Below are positions 11,512-27,275 of a stretch of DNA of 64,000 bases, piece after piece. Position 1 is the first letter of the stretch, and each line of letters begins with the position of its first letter. The DNA is from Mesodorylaimus sp. YZB2_4 (taxonomy: Eukaryota > Nematoda > Enoplea > Dorylaimida > Dorylaimidae): NCBI GenBank assembly GCA_030248295.1, contig JASANH010000193.1, forward strand, positions 682,001 through 746,000, written 5' to 3'. The notes beneath the pieces are model-generated. The model saw only the letters and a list, made by a program, of their open reading frames with translations. It was not told the origin of the DNA and made no database searches. Position numbers and translations under genes: made by a program.

Positions 11512-12473
11512 CTAATCATACACTACTGGCTTTGCAGAGACGGAGACCCCGTCCGAGTAAGTTTCCTGAACCACAGCTGGTGTCGACGATCGATTCCTCG
11601 TCTTTAAGTCCCATTCATTCACCTGCTGCCATCTCCACTGCTGCATCAGCGATTGTGATCTATCTTCGTAACTGGCATCCGCCGCATCATCGCCGCATTC
11701 GTCATCGCTCAATGGTTCCACATCGACGAACTTGACTGCCGTCTTGTACCACCGATACCACTGCCGCAAGTACTGCTGATACTCGTCATCGACCACATCC
11801 GATGGCAGGCAACCGTGCACGTCGGCGTACCACTTGACGTAATCCGCGTACTCATTCGTGTCTTCGTAGACAACGTGAAATTGAACAGGCGTCTGCGATC
11901 GATCATTTTCGAAATCAATCGATTCGGGAACAGCTTCCAATTGACGCAGAGTCTTGGCCACTTCTGACGCTGCCTTCTCCGGCGTATATTCTTTCTCTTC
12001 ATCCGACTCACCTTCTTGAAATTTTCCAGTAGTTGTCAATCGGCCCCCTTTCACCCATCGATTGGACATGTGCCTCAACTGGGCTTCTTTCGAGTTAAAA
12101 ACAAGACCAGCATAATTTAGTGAACTTTTGTTTCGAGTGGCCTTTCGTTTTCGAGCGTTCGGCTGGCTTTGAATCGGAGGCGGGCGGAGATCAAGCAAAC
12201 GTGAGATTTCATCATTAGTCGCGTGACCTGGAACAAAGTTCTTTCATACTTTTCAAATACAAGCAAAGCAAGCTTACTCTTTTTGGCATTCTCGATAAGC
12301 TTCTTGATCCCGATCTTGGCCGATTCAAAGACGTCCTTCATTGGATTGGATGACGGAATCCACAGCTCGCCCGATTCCAGATCGTTTGCAGTCTGTGTTG
12401 CTGAGCAAAGAGGAAAGTGTGATTGCACGTCACCCAGTTGTGGCTGAAATGACTGGCACGTGTCATCCATCAT
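11512..12473 (-). CDS. Unrecognised acidic, Trp/Tyr-rich protein
   Basis: Two exons, 12473-12278 and 12227-11512, encode 303 residues; donor A|GTAAGC and acceptor TGTTCCAG keep the phase. I recognise no family. Residues 45-75 contain a basic helix (FESAKIGIKKLIENAKK). A basic patch follows (NARKRKATRNKS), then an acidic stretch and a segment with regularly spaced aromatics (YADYVKWYADVHGCLPSD and YQQYLRQWYRWYK). There is no signal peptide or membrane segment, so a nuclear or cytosolic protein is likely; the basic cluster could be a nuclear localisation signal. The start codon directly follows CTATTTCAG, so the mRNA is probably cis- or trans-spliced just before the ATG. It lies tail to tail with thymidine kinase. 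Confidence 0.75.
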
Positions 12474-12575
12474 TCTGAAATAGAAATCAGATTTGCGATA
12501 ATGTCGATCGATAGAGAAAATTAAAAATTTTAGAGATGGCTAATTGGGATTACGAAACAGAATGAGAAACATGAA

Positions 12576-12667
12576 CCCCGAGCGGGAACTGAACCCGCAC
12601 CACCGACTTGAGGTTACTGGTTTAGTAACCTAACCATATGCAGGCGCGTACGAGAGGGTGCTCGGGG
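12576..12667 (-). tRNA. tRNA-like sequence, probably a pseudogene
   Basis: On the minus strand, CCCCGAG and CTCGGGG can form a closing acceptor-type stem over 92 nt. GCGGG-TTCAGTT-CCCGC makes a perfect T arm with a 7-nt loop, and GTTAC-TAAACCA-GTAAC makes a 5-bp stem with a 7-nt loop. Against a functional tRNA, position 33 of the anticodon loop is A rather than U and no A box or proper D arm is visible. The reading is therefore a decayed type II-sized tRNA or tRNA-derived element. Confidence 0.35.
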
Positions 12668-13537
12668 ACTCGAAAACATACGACCCTAAAAACTAAGGTA
12701 GCCTTTACGAATTACGTTCAAGCCTGAGCATGCCCATGACACATTTTTAGCTCTTCGCGGTGCAAAATGCAATAACTTTCGCCTTTGGCGGGGCAGGAAT
12801 AGACCCCAGTGGCGTGGACAAGGGGGCAGCGCTGGCAACACCCCCTCGAAAACCAGCAAAGCAGCCACAGTTGGTTAATAACATTAAAATTATGGCCTTC
12901 TGCGCACTTGATTTCAAGTCATGCGACATGAGATGTACAATAGGCACAGATACAGGCTTCTTTGATTGAAGTACTTGCCAGTTCGAATTGCTGTCGATCA
13001 CTAGGAGTCTATTCTATTCTAATGGGCAGTAGTGGCCTAAGTCGGCAGCAGTTTGACGGCAAGGTCTTCTCTTGCACATCGTCAGTATGGTATGTTCTGT
13101 TTGCTTATGAATCAGAATTGCTCCTCACTGCTTCTGGCCGATCAAAGAGACTCAACTCTGCATAGAATTGGGTACAGTAGGTCAGAAGGCAACGCTTGAG
13201 TTATGGTATGGACTGTGAGAAAGTAACAGGTACAGTTCATTCTTCAAATTCATCAGCGGAATTCCAGCATCGACCGATCCAACCTTAGGCCTAGATCCCG
13301 ATCCGACCGATCCGCGTCAAAAAATTAAAGATTGGTGGGGATGATGCGTTTGGCAACGAGTCCTCACCAGCCTGATGTGCTTCCTCGCTGTCACTTTCTA
13401 TCAGACCAGTCCAAACGACACAGCAACCAGCGCCTAAAGCAATTTTGAATGCTGATTTGAGAGAAAAGAGGGATTTTCTCATCATAGTATGCCAAACTGT
13501 ATCGTTGTCCAGCAGATAAAGCGCAAAAATTTTTAGT

Positions 13538-13612
13538 ACCGATCTGGCCGACCCAGCAGTCGGATCAGATCGGGAGCCGATCCACTCGGATCGGCGGATC
13601 GGACGATGCTGG
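13538..13612. repeat. Degenerate GATCGG/CCGATC-rich repeat
   Basis: About 75 bp are built from variants of GATCGG and CCGATC (for example CGGATCAGATCGGGAGCC and ACTCGGATCGGCGGATCGG). A shorter related run lies at 13290-13315. The motif has many internal palindromes. It looks like a decayed simple satellite. Confidence 0.4.
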
Positions 13613-13780
13613 AGCGGAATAATGGAAAAGTTTGTCTGTGAGAGGCCGATTTTGCAAAACTTTCGCGAAGGTATGCGCCCCCTCCCCCGAACTCCGCTCC
13701 CAGATCGACGCTACTGAACTGGTGTATTTATGCGAATTCTGTATAGGCAGCCTACGAACCCAAAATGCTGCGTACGAGCC

Positions 13781-15479
13781 TCATATGTACGTATAGTGTC
13801 GGGAAAGTGTCAAGCGGACGGACAAAACGAAGTACCAGAGGAGACGGAAGGACCCATACCTGTTCACCACAGCAGTTGGGAATGTCGTCGATTGGCACTG
13901 TTGAGAGAATTGGCCGACTGGCACAACTTTTGGTCCATAGTCGGCTGCTGGCACTTCCCCTGGTTCGAGTTGAGGATAAACGACGGCACAACGGCTGCCG
14001 AAGACAGGATTACGCAGCAGAGGTATGTCGCACAAACGACGTATTTTTGGTTTCGCGCTTGCTGGATCGGTTGCATGGCTAAAAGAAAACACAAACGGGA
14101 ATCAAAATAATAATTGATGGCTTGAAATTTTGCACATCTGCTATTTACCTGGACTCGGCTGTCGTCGAGATCTTATCAGGGGTCGTGGTCTGCATACCAT
14201 TGTATAACTCGGCAAATGGATTGACCATTGGTTTCTCGAAGCGTAAAGCTTTTAACCTTTCTAAAACTTGCCGTCGTCGCTCCGAATCTAAATTTTTTGG
14301 CATGGCAGGCTCTTGGCCATCAGCAGTCAGTGAGCTCGGATCGCCCGAAGTGGACGCTGTGCTGTTTGAGTCCGGCGCTGAAACTCTGTCGTCGAAGCCA
14401 TCACCGCCACGTCGACATATAATGCGTCGTTCATTCGGTACTCGAAATATCGTTAGTGAGGAGCTCGAAGATGGGAAAGCATTTTCGCCATCGGAGGCAA
14501 GACTGGATTCAGCGTTGATGAGTTTCTCGAGAATATGATCATCAGTTAAATGACTATCTGCGGCTGGAATGCTTGTCGACTCATGAGCATCGACAACGTT
14601 GCTCCCAAATCTACATGGCTCCTGCACTGCACAAGGGCCGTCGTTACTGTCGCTTGCAGTCAAAGATTGTTCATTTGACCCACGCCATCGATATTTCCAA
14701 AAGGCCACCACCGATGGTTGACCACTTATTTCGGCACGAATATCCATCAAGGAAAATCCCAATAGATTTCTTCCGAGAAGTCCATCCACCGTCGAGTCGT
14801 TTCTCGTGAAGCTGTCGAGCAAATCGTCTATTGTCCAATTTTGTTGACGAACCCAGTCTAAGAAGGTTATTTCGTCCATTCCGATTCCTAATAGCCGATC
14901 GTGTTTACTAGTAAACACGAGGATTCTATCTCCCGTCTCCAATAAATGCTTCTTCAGATCAAAGTTTTGCTCGAATTTAGCTCGATTGGCTTTCTTTAGT
15001 AATCGCATAGCATTTGTTGCCCGCCAGGATAAGAACATTCTCTCATCGAAGACACCGCTTTGCGTCAACGATCTTAGATTTTGTCGCAAAGTTCTCCGAA
15101 ATTGATTCGTATCCAAGATCGTGGATAACTTTGTAGCCAATCTAAATAGACCGAAGCTACGCAACATTTGTAGTTGGAAGAAATGTTCGACCGAGCAATA
15201 GACAGTCCCCTCTATCATGAATGAATGAGACGAGAAATCGCTGAATGGGCTCCCGCTATAAAATACACACAAGGCACCAGTGACGTCATTGTGGTCCGAT
15301 GTTGTGTGTGAGTCCATTTTAGGAATCCAAGCACCCAATAAACTGACTTTTCCTCCAAATATGGCAGCTGGATACACGACACGCCGAAGCGACTGCGACT
15401 GCGGCGCGGCTAATCGTTTAAGACGACCAACGGGAGACCGCCGACCGCCTACCGTCCGCGAACAGATAGCAACGCACAT
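13781..15479 (-). CDS. NADAR-domain protein (YbiA/DUF1768-like)
   Basis: Two exons, 15479-14149 and 14078-13781, encode about 542 residues. The NADAR fold spans roughly residues 70-260: FYSGSPFSDFSSHSF, TVYCSVEHFFQLQML, FLSWRATNAMRLLKK, LLETGDRILVFTSKHDRLLG and GRNLLGFSLMDIRAEI. Bacterial and plant relatives act on riboflavin-pathway or ADP-ribose/NAD-related N-glycosidic bonds; the substrate here cannot be told. The first 55 residues are Arg-rich with few acidic residues, resembling a mitochondrial presequence. An internal Met (KMDSHTTSDH) just before the domain is an alternative start. The remainder is a Ser/Asp-rich disordered tail. The end is uncertain: a donor (CAG|GTATGG at 13860) could splice to a further exon instead of reading to the TGA at 13781. 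Confidence 0.8.
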
Positions 15480-15983
15480 TCAGGCAAGTATCACAAAATC
15501 GGACTGCTTATGACAAAACAAAGCCACTCAGGTAGAAAAACTAGTGTGCAACGTAGAGTCGCGCGGCTGGCTGCAAGACAGGACAATTTTGCTTGTTTGC
15601 GAGCTAAAGAAACGAAGAGTATTATCAGCTGACGCAGGTCGATTCATAACGATTTCGTCCTGTTACTCAATACTCAAACCACTAAGAAATCGAGCCGAAC
15701 CGTTCGAATTGGCTCTAAGTTTTCGTATGACGTTGCGTATTTTGCATTTGTACTCGTGATTCGATTGGAACCTTCCGAAATTTAATTTTTTTATTTTGTT
15801 AAAGGTTTCCAACCTATCCGCCGAGATAGGTCGAGTAGTAAGCAAGCAGAAGGTGAGTGTAGTATCAATCGTTTATTACGGTGGGCGCATATCATCCTGT
15901 AAGAATGGTGACATACACACGCGTACGGTACTGTAACTACATGATGGCGATGTCAATAGAATAGACGTAATCATAAATTTTAG

Positions 15984-16419
15984 CTAATAATCCACAACAA
16001 AGATTCGAAAAAGAAAGCCGCTGATTCTACTTCACATCAGCAACTCAATCATAAATCAGCGACGGAAGACGAGACGACAAAGGGAAAGGGTTTGGCGGAC
16101 CTTGCCGTCCCTCAGTCGCCAATTTTACCTGCGCCAGAATCTCAGCTTGAATCGATCAACACACCAGCAAGAACAATTGTGAGCAGCAGTGAAATACTGC
16201 CGCCCGGAAAGATTGTCCACGACGACACGGACGAGCATTCGGATTCGAATTCGGCTGCTCGCAATCAGACTGACAAGACGCGACAAGGCGTCAAATTAAA
16301 AGGTGGCGTGAAAGTTTACGAAAAGAACTTAGCATCACCACTTATTTCAAGCGACGATAAATCCATTAGCAAATCCGGCAGCATGACTACGGGTGACTCT
16401 ATCGAGCCCATGGAGACTG
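15984..16419 (+). CDS. USP7: Likely 5' coding exon of USP7
   Basis: After a TTTTAG acceptor the frame is open from 15984 and encodes a polar, acidic, Ser/Thr-rich segment (SESDSN-like; for example KIVHDDTDEHSDSNSAARN). It is typical of a disordered N-terminus. Using the donor G|GTAGAT at 16419 and the acceptor at 16471, it joins in phase to the next USP7 exon. No ATG precedes it inside the exon; an ATG at 15906 could be a short first exon (donor GTACGG about 15923), but this is speculative. If this exon is 5' UTR, the protein starts at 16507. Confidence 0.45.
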
Positions 16420-16506
16420 GTAGATTCGTAAGTTCGTACTGTATGAATGGATTTTACTCCTCATTTTTTAGATGACAAAGAGAAAGAGCTTTTGAATGCG
16501 TCGAAA

Positions 16507-21296
<4,790 letters not shown>

Positions 21297-22461
21297 AGGC
21301 AAGTTGCGTTTTTGTATAAATGGAACCCAAAACGTTTCATGTTCTTGTAGCAACTAATGGGGCTTAATGAACACCGGCGGGTTGTTGGGTGTGTTGTGCG
21401 ATGTCCTTTTCTAGCATCAAGTTCTAAAATAGTGTCTATTGTGTGTTATACGGTTTATGAGTGCATGACGATATTGTGTCTGTGAAGGCGAGTCTGCATT
21501 GCAGACTGGTTGAGCAGGTTGCTCGCGTTTACTTCTTTCAGCAGTGTTTATTTATATTTAGGATTTGTTTGGTCATTGTACTTATGAAATTGATTGCGGT
21601 CGTGTTTATTGGTTTGGTATTTAGGTTATTAATTGTAAGCACTGACGTCCTTTAACTCGAGGCCGGTTGCTTGAGAAGCTCGAATGAAACGTTCTAATTT
21701 CTGTTTGCCGAATCATATTTAGTGAGTGTTGATTCTGGACTGGCTTTGGTGTTCCTCGCTAGGACGGCGGTCGGAGTGTGCATTGTTGTCGAGTGGTAGC
21801 CCCATCATGTACTGTTTGAGATCTGGCCGTGATCCACGTGAATTTCTAGAACGCGCCCTTGCGCCACATGCTTGTTCAAAGTATGGTGTCGTTTTGTTTT
21901 TCTTGACGTCAGAAAATAAAATATTGTCCAAAAATGGTATCGGTTAGATTGGTGATGCAGTTACCAGCTGCGGTATCGGTTGTCAGTTTGGCGACAGGGG
22001 AGGCCTGGGTTTGGACTGATGGAATGTGCACGGGGGAAGTGACTTGTCTCATTTAATGCTGCAGTTGTGTGATGGGAGATGGTGGAAATTGCTTAGCTAA
22101 GCCGACGAGAGGCGGGCTTCATCTCACTGGCAAACTAGTCCGGACGTCAGGGCTGCCGTTCTTTCGAGCATCGATCGAGTGCAGTGGGTGTTCCCCATTC
22201 TGCTCGCACTCCTCGTAGTCTATTTGACAACACGAGCAATGGCTGCTAGGCTGCGAAGGAAAGCTAAAAGTCGTTAGCAAAGTGAATATTCCATGTCCTT
22301 TTTCGGTTTCAAGTGTCGGCCGGGCTTACTGATAAGGCGAGATTTGGGAGGCTTGAACCGGTCTAGCTAGTTATAAGCTGAGCTGTGCACTGTGAATAGC
22401 TGCTGCAAAGTAGAATACATTGCTTTTATTTTTGGTGAACAGTGTCGAGAACTTTGCGAGA
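21297..22461. other. USP7 3' region and GABA transaminase upstream region
   Basis: No gene seen. The stretch after 21297 is T/G-rich and probably includes the USP7 3' UTR (AATAAA-like motif near 21906). The rest is promoter side of the next gene. Confidence 0.4.
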
Positions 22462-25236
22462 ATGACATCGAGAACAGTTGGAAGATATGCTGCGAGAATC
22501 AGTAAGTACTTGGAAGAGGGGACTGGGGATTAGACAGAATTGGGGACGATAACAGGACAGGGTAGGTCTTCAATAGCATATCTCATAGCTAGCCTTCTAT
22601 TCCTTTTTTCGTTGTCTTGAGAATTCCTGAGTGGTACTTGCTTTGCATATTGCCTGTGTTCTGTGGGATGAGACCACCCCTGACTCTCCTCATTGTGCGT
22701 GTCCTCCGCGTGACGATGGGAACAGGTGGGGACTGGTTCAGTGGCGAACAGGTGGAAATTGGGAAAAAGTTTGAGCAGAGGCGATGAGACCTAAGAATAG
22801 TGGGATAATGGGATTTGGACATTCCTGAGTCGAGTGAAGCTTGAGAATGTCTGTCCCTGGTTAGCATTGCACGCTCACTCTTGTCTTCTGCCTTTTTAGC
22901 ACAGCTCGAACTAAGAAGGGAATTTGCATCTGCTTCATTCAAGCCTTTAGTGGCTGGCGAACCTGACGGGCCATTGGTGAAGACAGCGGTACCAGGCCCA
23001 CGGTCATTGGAATTGAAGTCCCAGTTGGATAAGCTGCAAGTAAGTCATGTGTTCCAGGATTCTTCGTCTCTGACTGACTTGCTCATTTGCAGAACACGGC
23101 TGGTGTGCACTTCTTCGTCGACGCGGAGAAGTCGATAGGAAACTACGTGGTCGACGCTGACGGCAACATCTTTCTCGATTGTTATGGCCACATCGCGTCA
23201 CTTCCCCTTGGTATGATCGTGGGCTTGAACTTATCCCTGGGGCACTGCACTGGTCAATCGTGTGTCTTTGCTGCTGATTAGATCTCTCTGAGGCTGCGCA
23301 TGTGGAGGCCAGAACAGTTTACACGTCTGGTGGCAGAGTATTCAAGTCGGACTAGGTCTAGCTCGAACGCAGGAATGTCAGGCTCCCGTTGGCTGCCCTG
23401 CCTGCCATTAGTCAAATCTAGCTAATTTAGTTCGAACGCAGGAATGTCAACTCAGCCTTTCGTAATTTCAGGCTACAATCATCCAGATGTCCTTGCCGCG
23501 GTCCGAAATCCAGCCAATATAGTAAGGCATAATGTCTTGCCCATGCTGATGAACCCTAAGATTTTTACTTTAGACGACCATAGTGAACAGACCCGCCCTT
23601 GGCTTGTATCCAACCACTGATTTCGTCGACCGTGTTAAAAATGCTTTGCTTTCAGTAAGTTACTTCGGGTATCATTCTATCGCTTATCAATGTCAGAGTC
23701 GTTTTAGGTCGCCCCGAAAGGCTTGAACTCAGTGCAGCTGATGATGTGCGGCTCGTGTGCTAATGAAAATGCATTCAAGACTGCCTTTATTTGGTATCGT
23801 GTAAGTGCTGCTCTTTACATCTAGTTACCACTAGCGATGATGGACTGCCATTTTAGACAAAGCAGAGGGGTGGTAAACCACCGACCGAAGAGGACTTGAT
23901 ATCGTCCATGACTAACAAGCCTCCCGGGTCGCCGTCTATGAGCATTCTATGTTTCAATGGCGCTTTCCATGGACGCACATATGGTAGGTACTGTGCAGGA
24001 GCTATTCTTACTTTGGCACTGTATTATGAGACTGTTGGAGCTCGCATATGCCCCCACTGAAAGGTACCCCTTTTTAGCGTGCTTGTCGGCTACTCATTCG
24101 AAACCGATTCACAAGGTCGATATTCCAGCGTTGGACTGGCCTATGGCGAGCTTTCCTCGTTATAAGTACCCTCTGGAGAAGCATACAAAGGAAAACAAGC
24201 AAGAAGATGAAAAATGTCTGAAGGAGGTAAATCCTGGTTCCCGTGCTAATCCGGTCCAGCGATGTCTGTGGTCTTTAGGTGGACGAGCTAATTAAGAAAT
24301 GGAGTGCTAAGAATAGTCCAGTGGCCGGTATCCTGGTCGAGCCTATTCAAGCCGAAGGAGGGGATCATCATGGATCAGCTGAGTTCTTTAATGGACTGCA
24401 ACGTCTGTCGAAAAAGGTATGCTTTTTAGGGATTGGTAGCACACAGAAGTCGCAGCTATTTTATGTTTTCAGCATGGTGCTGCTTTTATTGTGGACGAAG
24501 TACAAACAGGTGGTGGTCCGACGGGTCGTATGTGGGCCCATGAAGAATGGAACTTGCCTGAATCGCCAGACATAATGACCTTCTCGAAGAAGATGCTTCT
24601 GGGTGGCTATTACTACCGGGAGGATTTCCGGGTCAAGGAAGTGAGTCAGTGAACATTTTATATGGGTCTGTCTGACTTTGGATTCTGCCTGTAGTCCCTT
24701 CGCGTCTTCAACACGTGGATGGGCGATCCGTCGAAGCTGGTCATGTTAGAAGCAGTGACGAAAGTGATCAAACGGGATAACCTGCTGGAGAATGTCAGGA
24801 AATCGGGCGATAGACTGCTTCAGGGATTGAAAGAGCTAGAGGTAGGAAGTATTACGCGGCCCCGATTTTTTGTAAACTTCTGTACTGTATTTCAGAACGA
24901 CCTCGGAGATCGAGTGAATTCGGCCAGAGGCAAAGGAACATTTTGTGCCATTGATGCTCGGGATGCAAAACTGAGAGACAAGATTGTGGCTGATATGCAT
25001 GCTAAAGGTAAACTGCACTTGGAGCTGGTGTGTGTGCTGCTGTACAACCCTGAATCCTTGAATCCACTCTGCCCTTGTTTGCTCTGACCTGCGGTTCACC
25101 TGCACGTTCCTTTCTAGGCGTCCATATTGGCGGATGCGGAGCGAACACGATAAGATTCAGACCTCCGTTGATTTTCCAAGTGCCGCACGTTGAGATTTTG
25201 TTGGATCGATTGCGTCAAGTCGTTAAGGCCGCCTAA
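22462..25236 (+). CDS. ABAT: 4-aminobutyrate aminotransferase, mitochondrial
   Basis: It converts GABA and 2-oxoglutarate to succinate semialdehyde and glutamate, ending GABA signalling. Thirteen exons (22462-22501, 22900-23039, 23093-23210, 23472-23521, 23574-23654, 23708-23800, 23857-23983, 24078-24226, 24279-24416, 24473-24640, 24695-24841, 24896-25007, 25118-25236) encode 493 residues (human 500). The start exon gives an Arg-rich presequence ([13 protein letters not shown]). Family motifs include [20 protein letters not shown], the [2Fe-2S] cysteine pair in [11 protein letters not shown] (Cys157, Cys160), [27 protein letters not shown] and the PLP lysine in [11 protein letters not shown] (about 350). 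Intron 3 carries a 24-bp sequence twice (about 23357-23380 and 23426-23449). Confidence 0.97.
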
Positions 25237-25835
25237 TGTGATCGAGGCTGGTAAAGATAAGTTGAATAGAGCATATGTAGAATTCACTTGGCACTTAGCA
25301 CTTGGAGTCTGTCGTAGCGTTATTTGGCATATTCGCTTTTAGTACACATCATTTCGTACTCATATTTTTGTCAGGGTTCATCACTGGCATTATCTAGTGC
25401 TTCTTAGATGACTAGGATAGATTTGCATGCTTTTTATGGGTTTTGGGAATCGCACTCGCCCTGGGAATCGCCCTCGCCTATAGATTTCTTACTTTGCTCA
25501 TGTCAAGGAATTTTATTTTCTACCTGTTCGTGTTGTCTACTTATTTCAACGGGGTCTGCTAAGCGAAGGGTGTGTCATTTCGGTGCCGTTTCGAAACTTT
25601 CCAACTCTGTTCACTTTTTATGGCATCGACTTGAGGTAGGGTGTCTGTGTTGGTGTTCTGAGGGATGTGGTCATTCTTATCACAAATTTACCATTGGTCT
25701 ATTAATCACTTTGCATAACAGTCTTCTAGTAAAGTATGTTACACAGGGCTATGTATAGAGATTATGCATCGGAGAAGTAACTGGAATCACTGCGTACACA
25801 ATTGCTATATTATAACTAATGTTCAAAGTCAAATA
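25237..25835. other. Spacer between GABA transaminase and the lipocalin cluster
   Basis: No gene or repeat recognised. The two genes converge here, so both 3' UTRs should lie in this stretch. Confidence 0.4.
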
Positions 25836-27275
25836 TTATTTTCCTGCCCCAGAAAACGTAGGCGTGTACTGGCATTGGCTGTAGTCGACTGGTGCGATCA
25901 TGTTGAAAGCTTTCGTGAGCACGTTGATATAGTCTGAAATGGAAACAGTATGTGCGAACAGTATATGCTGATCGTAAGTGCGCCGAGTGGTTGCGCTTAT
26001 TAGATGCCGCCTATTAACTAGGGCTGTTTGATGTATCAGAGCAAGTGTCCCAGTGGCCAGTGACTGTGACTATGCTTACTGTTATTCTCCAGATACTGAA
26101 GCACATCTCGCATGTAGACTCGTTGGAACCTAAAAAAGCCATTATGTAATCCGCCAGACCGCAGTTTGAGACCTTTAGCTTACTTCTCCGGATCCCTCGC
26201 AATGACAAAGACTGGGAACCTGACCCAGTTCGAAATGATGGCATAGTCGTATTGGTTGTATTCGTTGAGTGGACCGACCTTGATGACCCAAACTGCAAAG
26301 AAAGTGGGCGGTCAATGGCGCGGTCAAATGACCCTGACACTATTCCGTTTTAGGTGTCAAGGACATTCAAGTGTAAAGAGGCAAAGACGCGTACAAGGTT
26401 CGGAATCGGGTGAATTGCTGTTGTGAATTACAAATTGCCCACTGTTGTCCACTTTGAAACCGTAACCGAGAGAGAAACGAGGGGGACCATTTGGATTTCC
26501 TTCGCGGTAAAACTTTAGGATAGTGAACGTGGCACTGTACGTGTTGTTGGTCAAGGCACCGACTGAAAATATAAGGCTTTCTGCTTCGATAAGCCGCGGT
26601 GGGCATAGTTTTGTACTTACAATGTGAAACAGTGCATGCCTCGCGAATGACATGTGGGCTGTTAATGACCTGAAATACACCCGTAAGCAGACTTGACTCG
26701 GCAGGTTCTCAATGAAAGCATACCTGGAACCATCGACCCATCATACGATCAACTTCCACTCCGGCCACAGGCGGATGCAAAGCTTTGAAGACATCCTTGG
26801 CGATGTTCTTGGTGCTGTCTTGAGGGAATATCCTCGTTATGGAACCGCCTAGCAGACTGTTGGCCGAGGGCACCGACTGTGGGATCAGTTGTCCAACTAG
26901 GTAATTGAACATGTCCAAGCCAGGAATCGTATTGACGCCAGGAATAGCTGGCACGTCTTGCGGGCCAGGGAAACCGGGGACGGGTATCGGAGCCACTCCT
27001 GGTAATCCACCGGCGCTGAGTCCTTGCAAATCGACAGGCGTATTGGAGACAGCCGCGAGAGCCGTGCCGCTATCTATGCTGGGAAGGACAGCACCGGACC
27101 TTTGGACAGCGCTTCGTTGCGGATTCAAGGCGAATGCCAGTTCATTGAATGACTTGAACAGTGGCCTCGGGTCGACACCGATGGGCTTCTCTTTGGTCTC
27201 CCTCTTTTCTACGGCGGGGGCCGAATAAGCCGAAGTCAGCAAGCAGGAAAATACCAGAAGCAGAAGAGCGGGCAT
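25836..27275 (-). CDS. Secreted lipocalin-like protein A
   Basis: Six exons, 27275-26724, 26669-26621, 26562-26395, 26292-26184, 26129-26080 and 25933-25836, encode 341 residues in unbroken phase. Residues 1-18 are a signal peptide (LLLLVFSCLLTSAYSAP). A 150-residue P/G/L-rich region follows (GVAPIPVPGFPGPQDVPAIP). The lipocalin-like domain begins at residue 179 with MGRWFQ, the family's G-x-W motif. It continues with INSPHVIREACTVSHF, FTILKFYREG, GYGFKVD, FWVIKVGP, YDYAIISNWVRFPVFVIARD and ends in VDYSQCQYTPTFSG. Nematode proteins with this domain are extracellular, and relatives shape the apical matrix or carry lipids; the ligand is unknown. It is the distal member of a four-gene tandem array and the only one with two extra introns in the C-terminal part. 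Confidence 0.88.

Larger units (their letters stand above)
12474..13780. other. Intergenic region with tRNA-like fold and GATCGG-rich repeats
   Basis: No exon is supported. A tRNA-like structure lies at 12576-12667 and degenerate GATCGG/CCGATC runs lie near 13290-13320 and 13538-13612. Confidence 0.45.
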
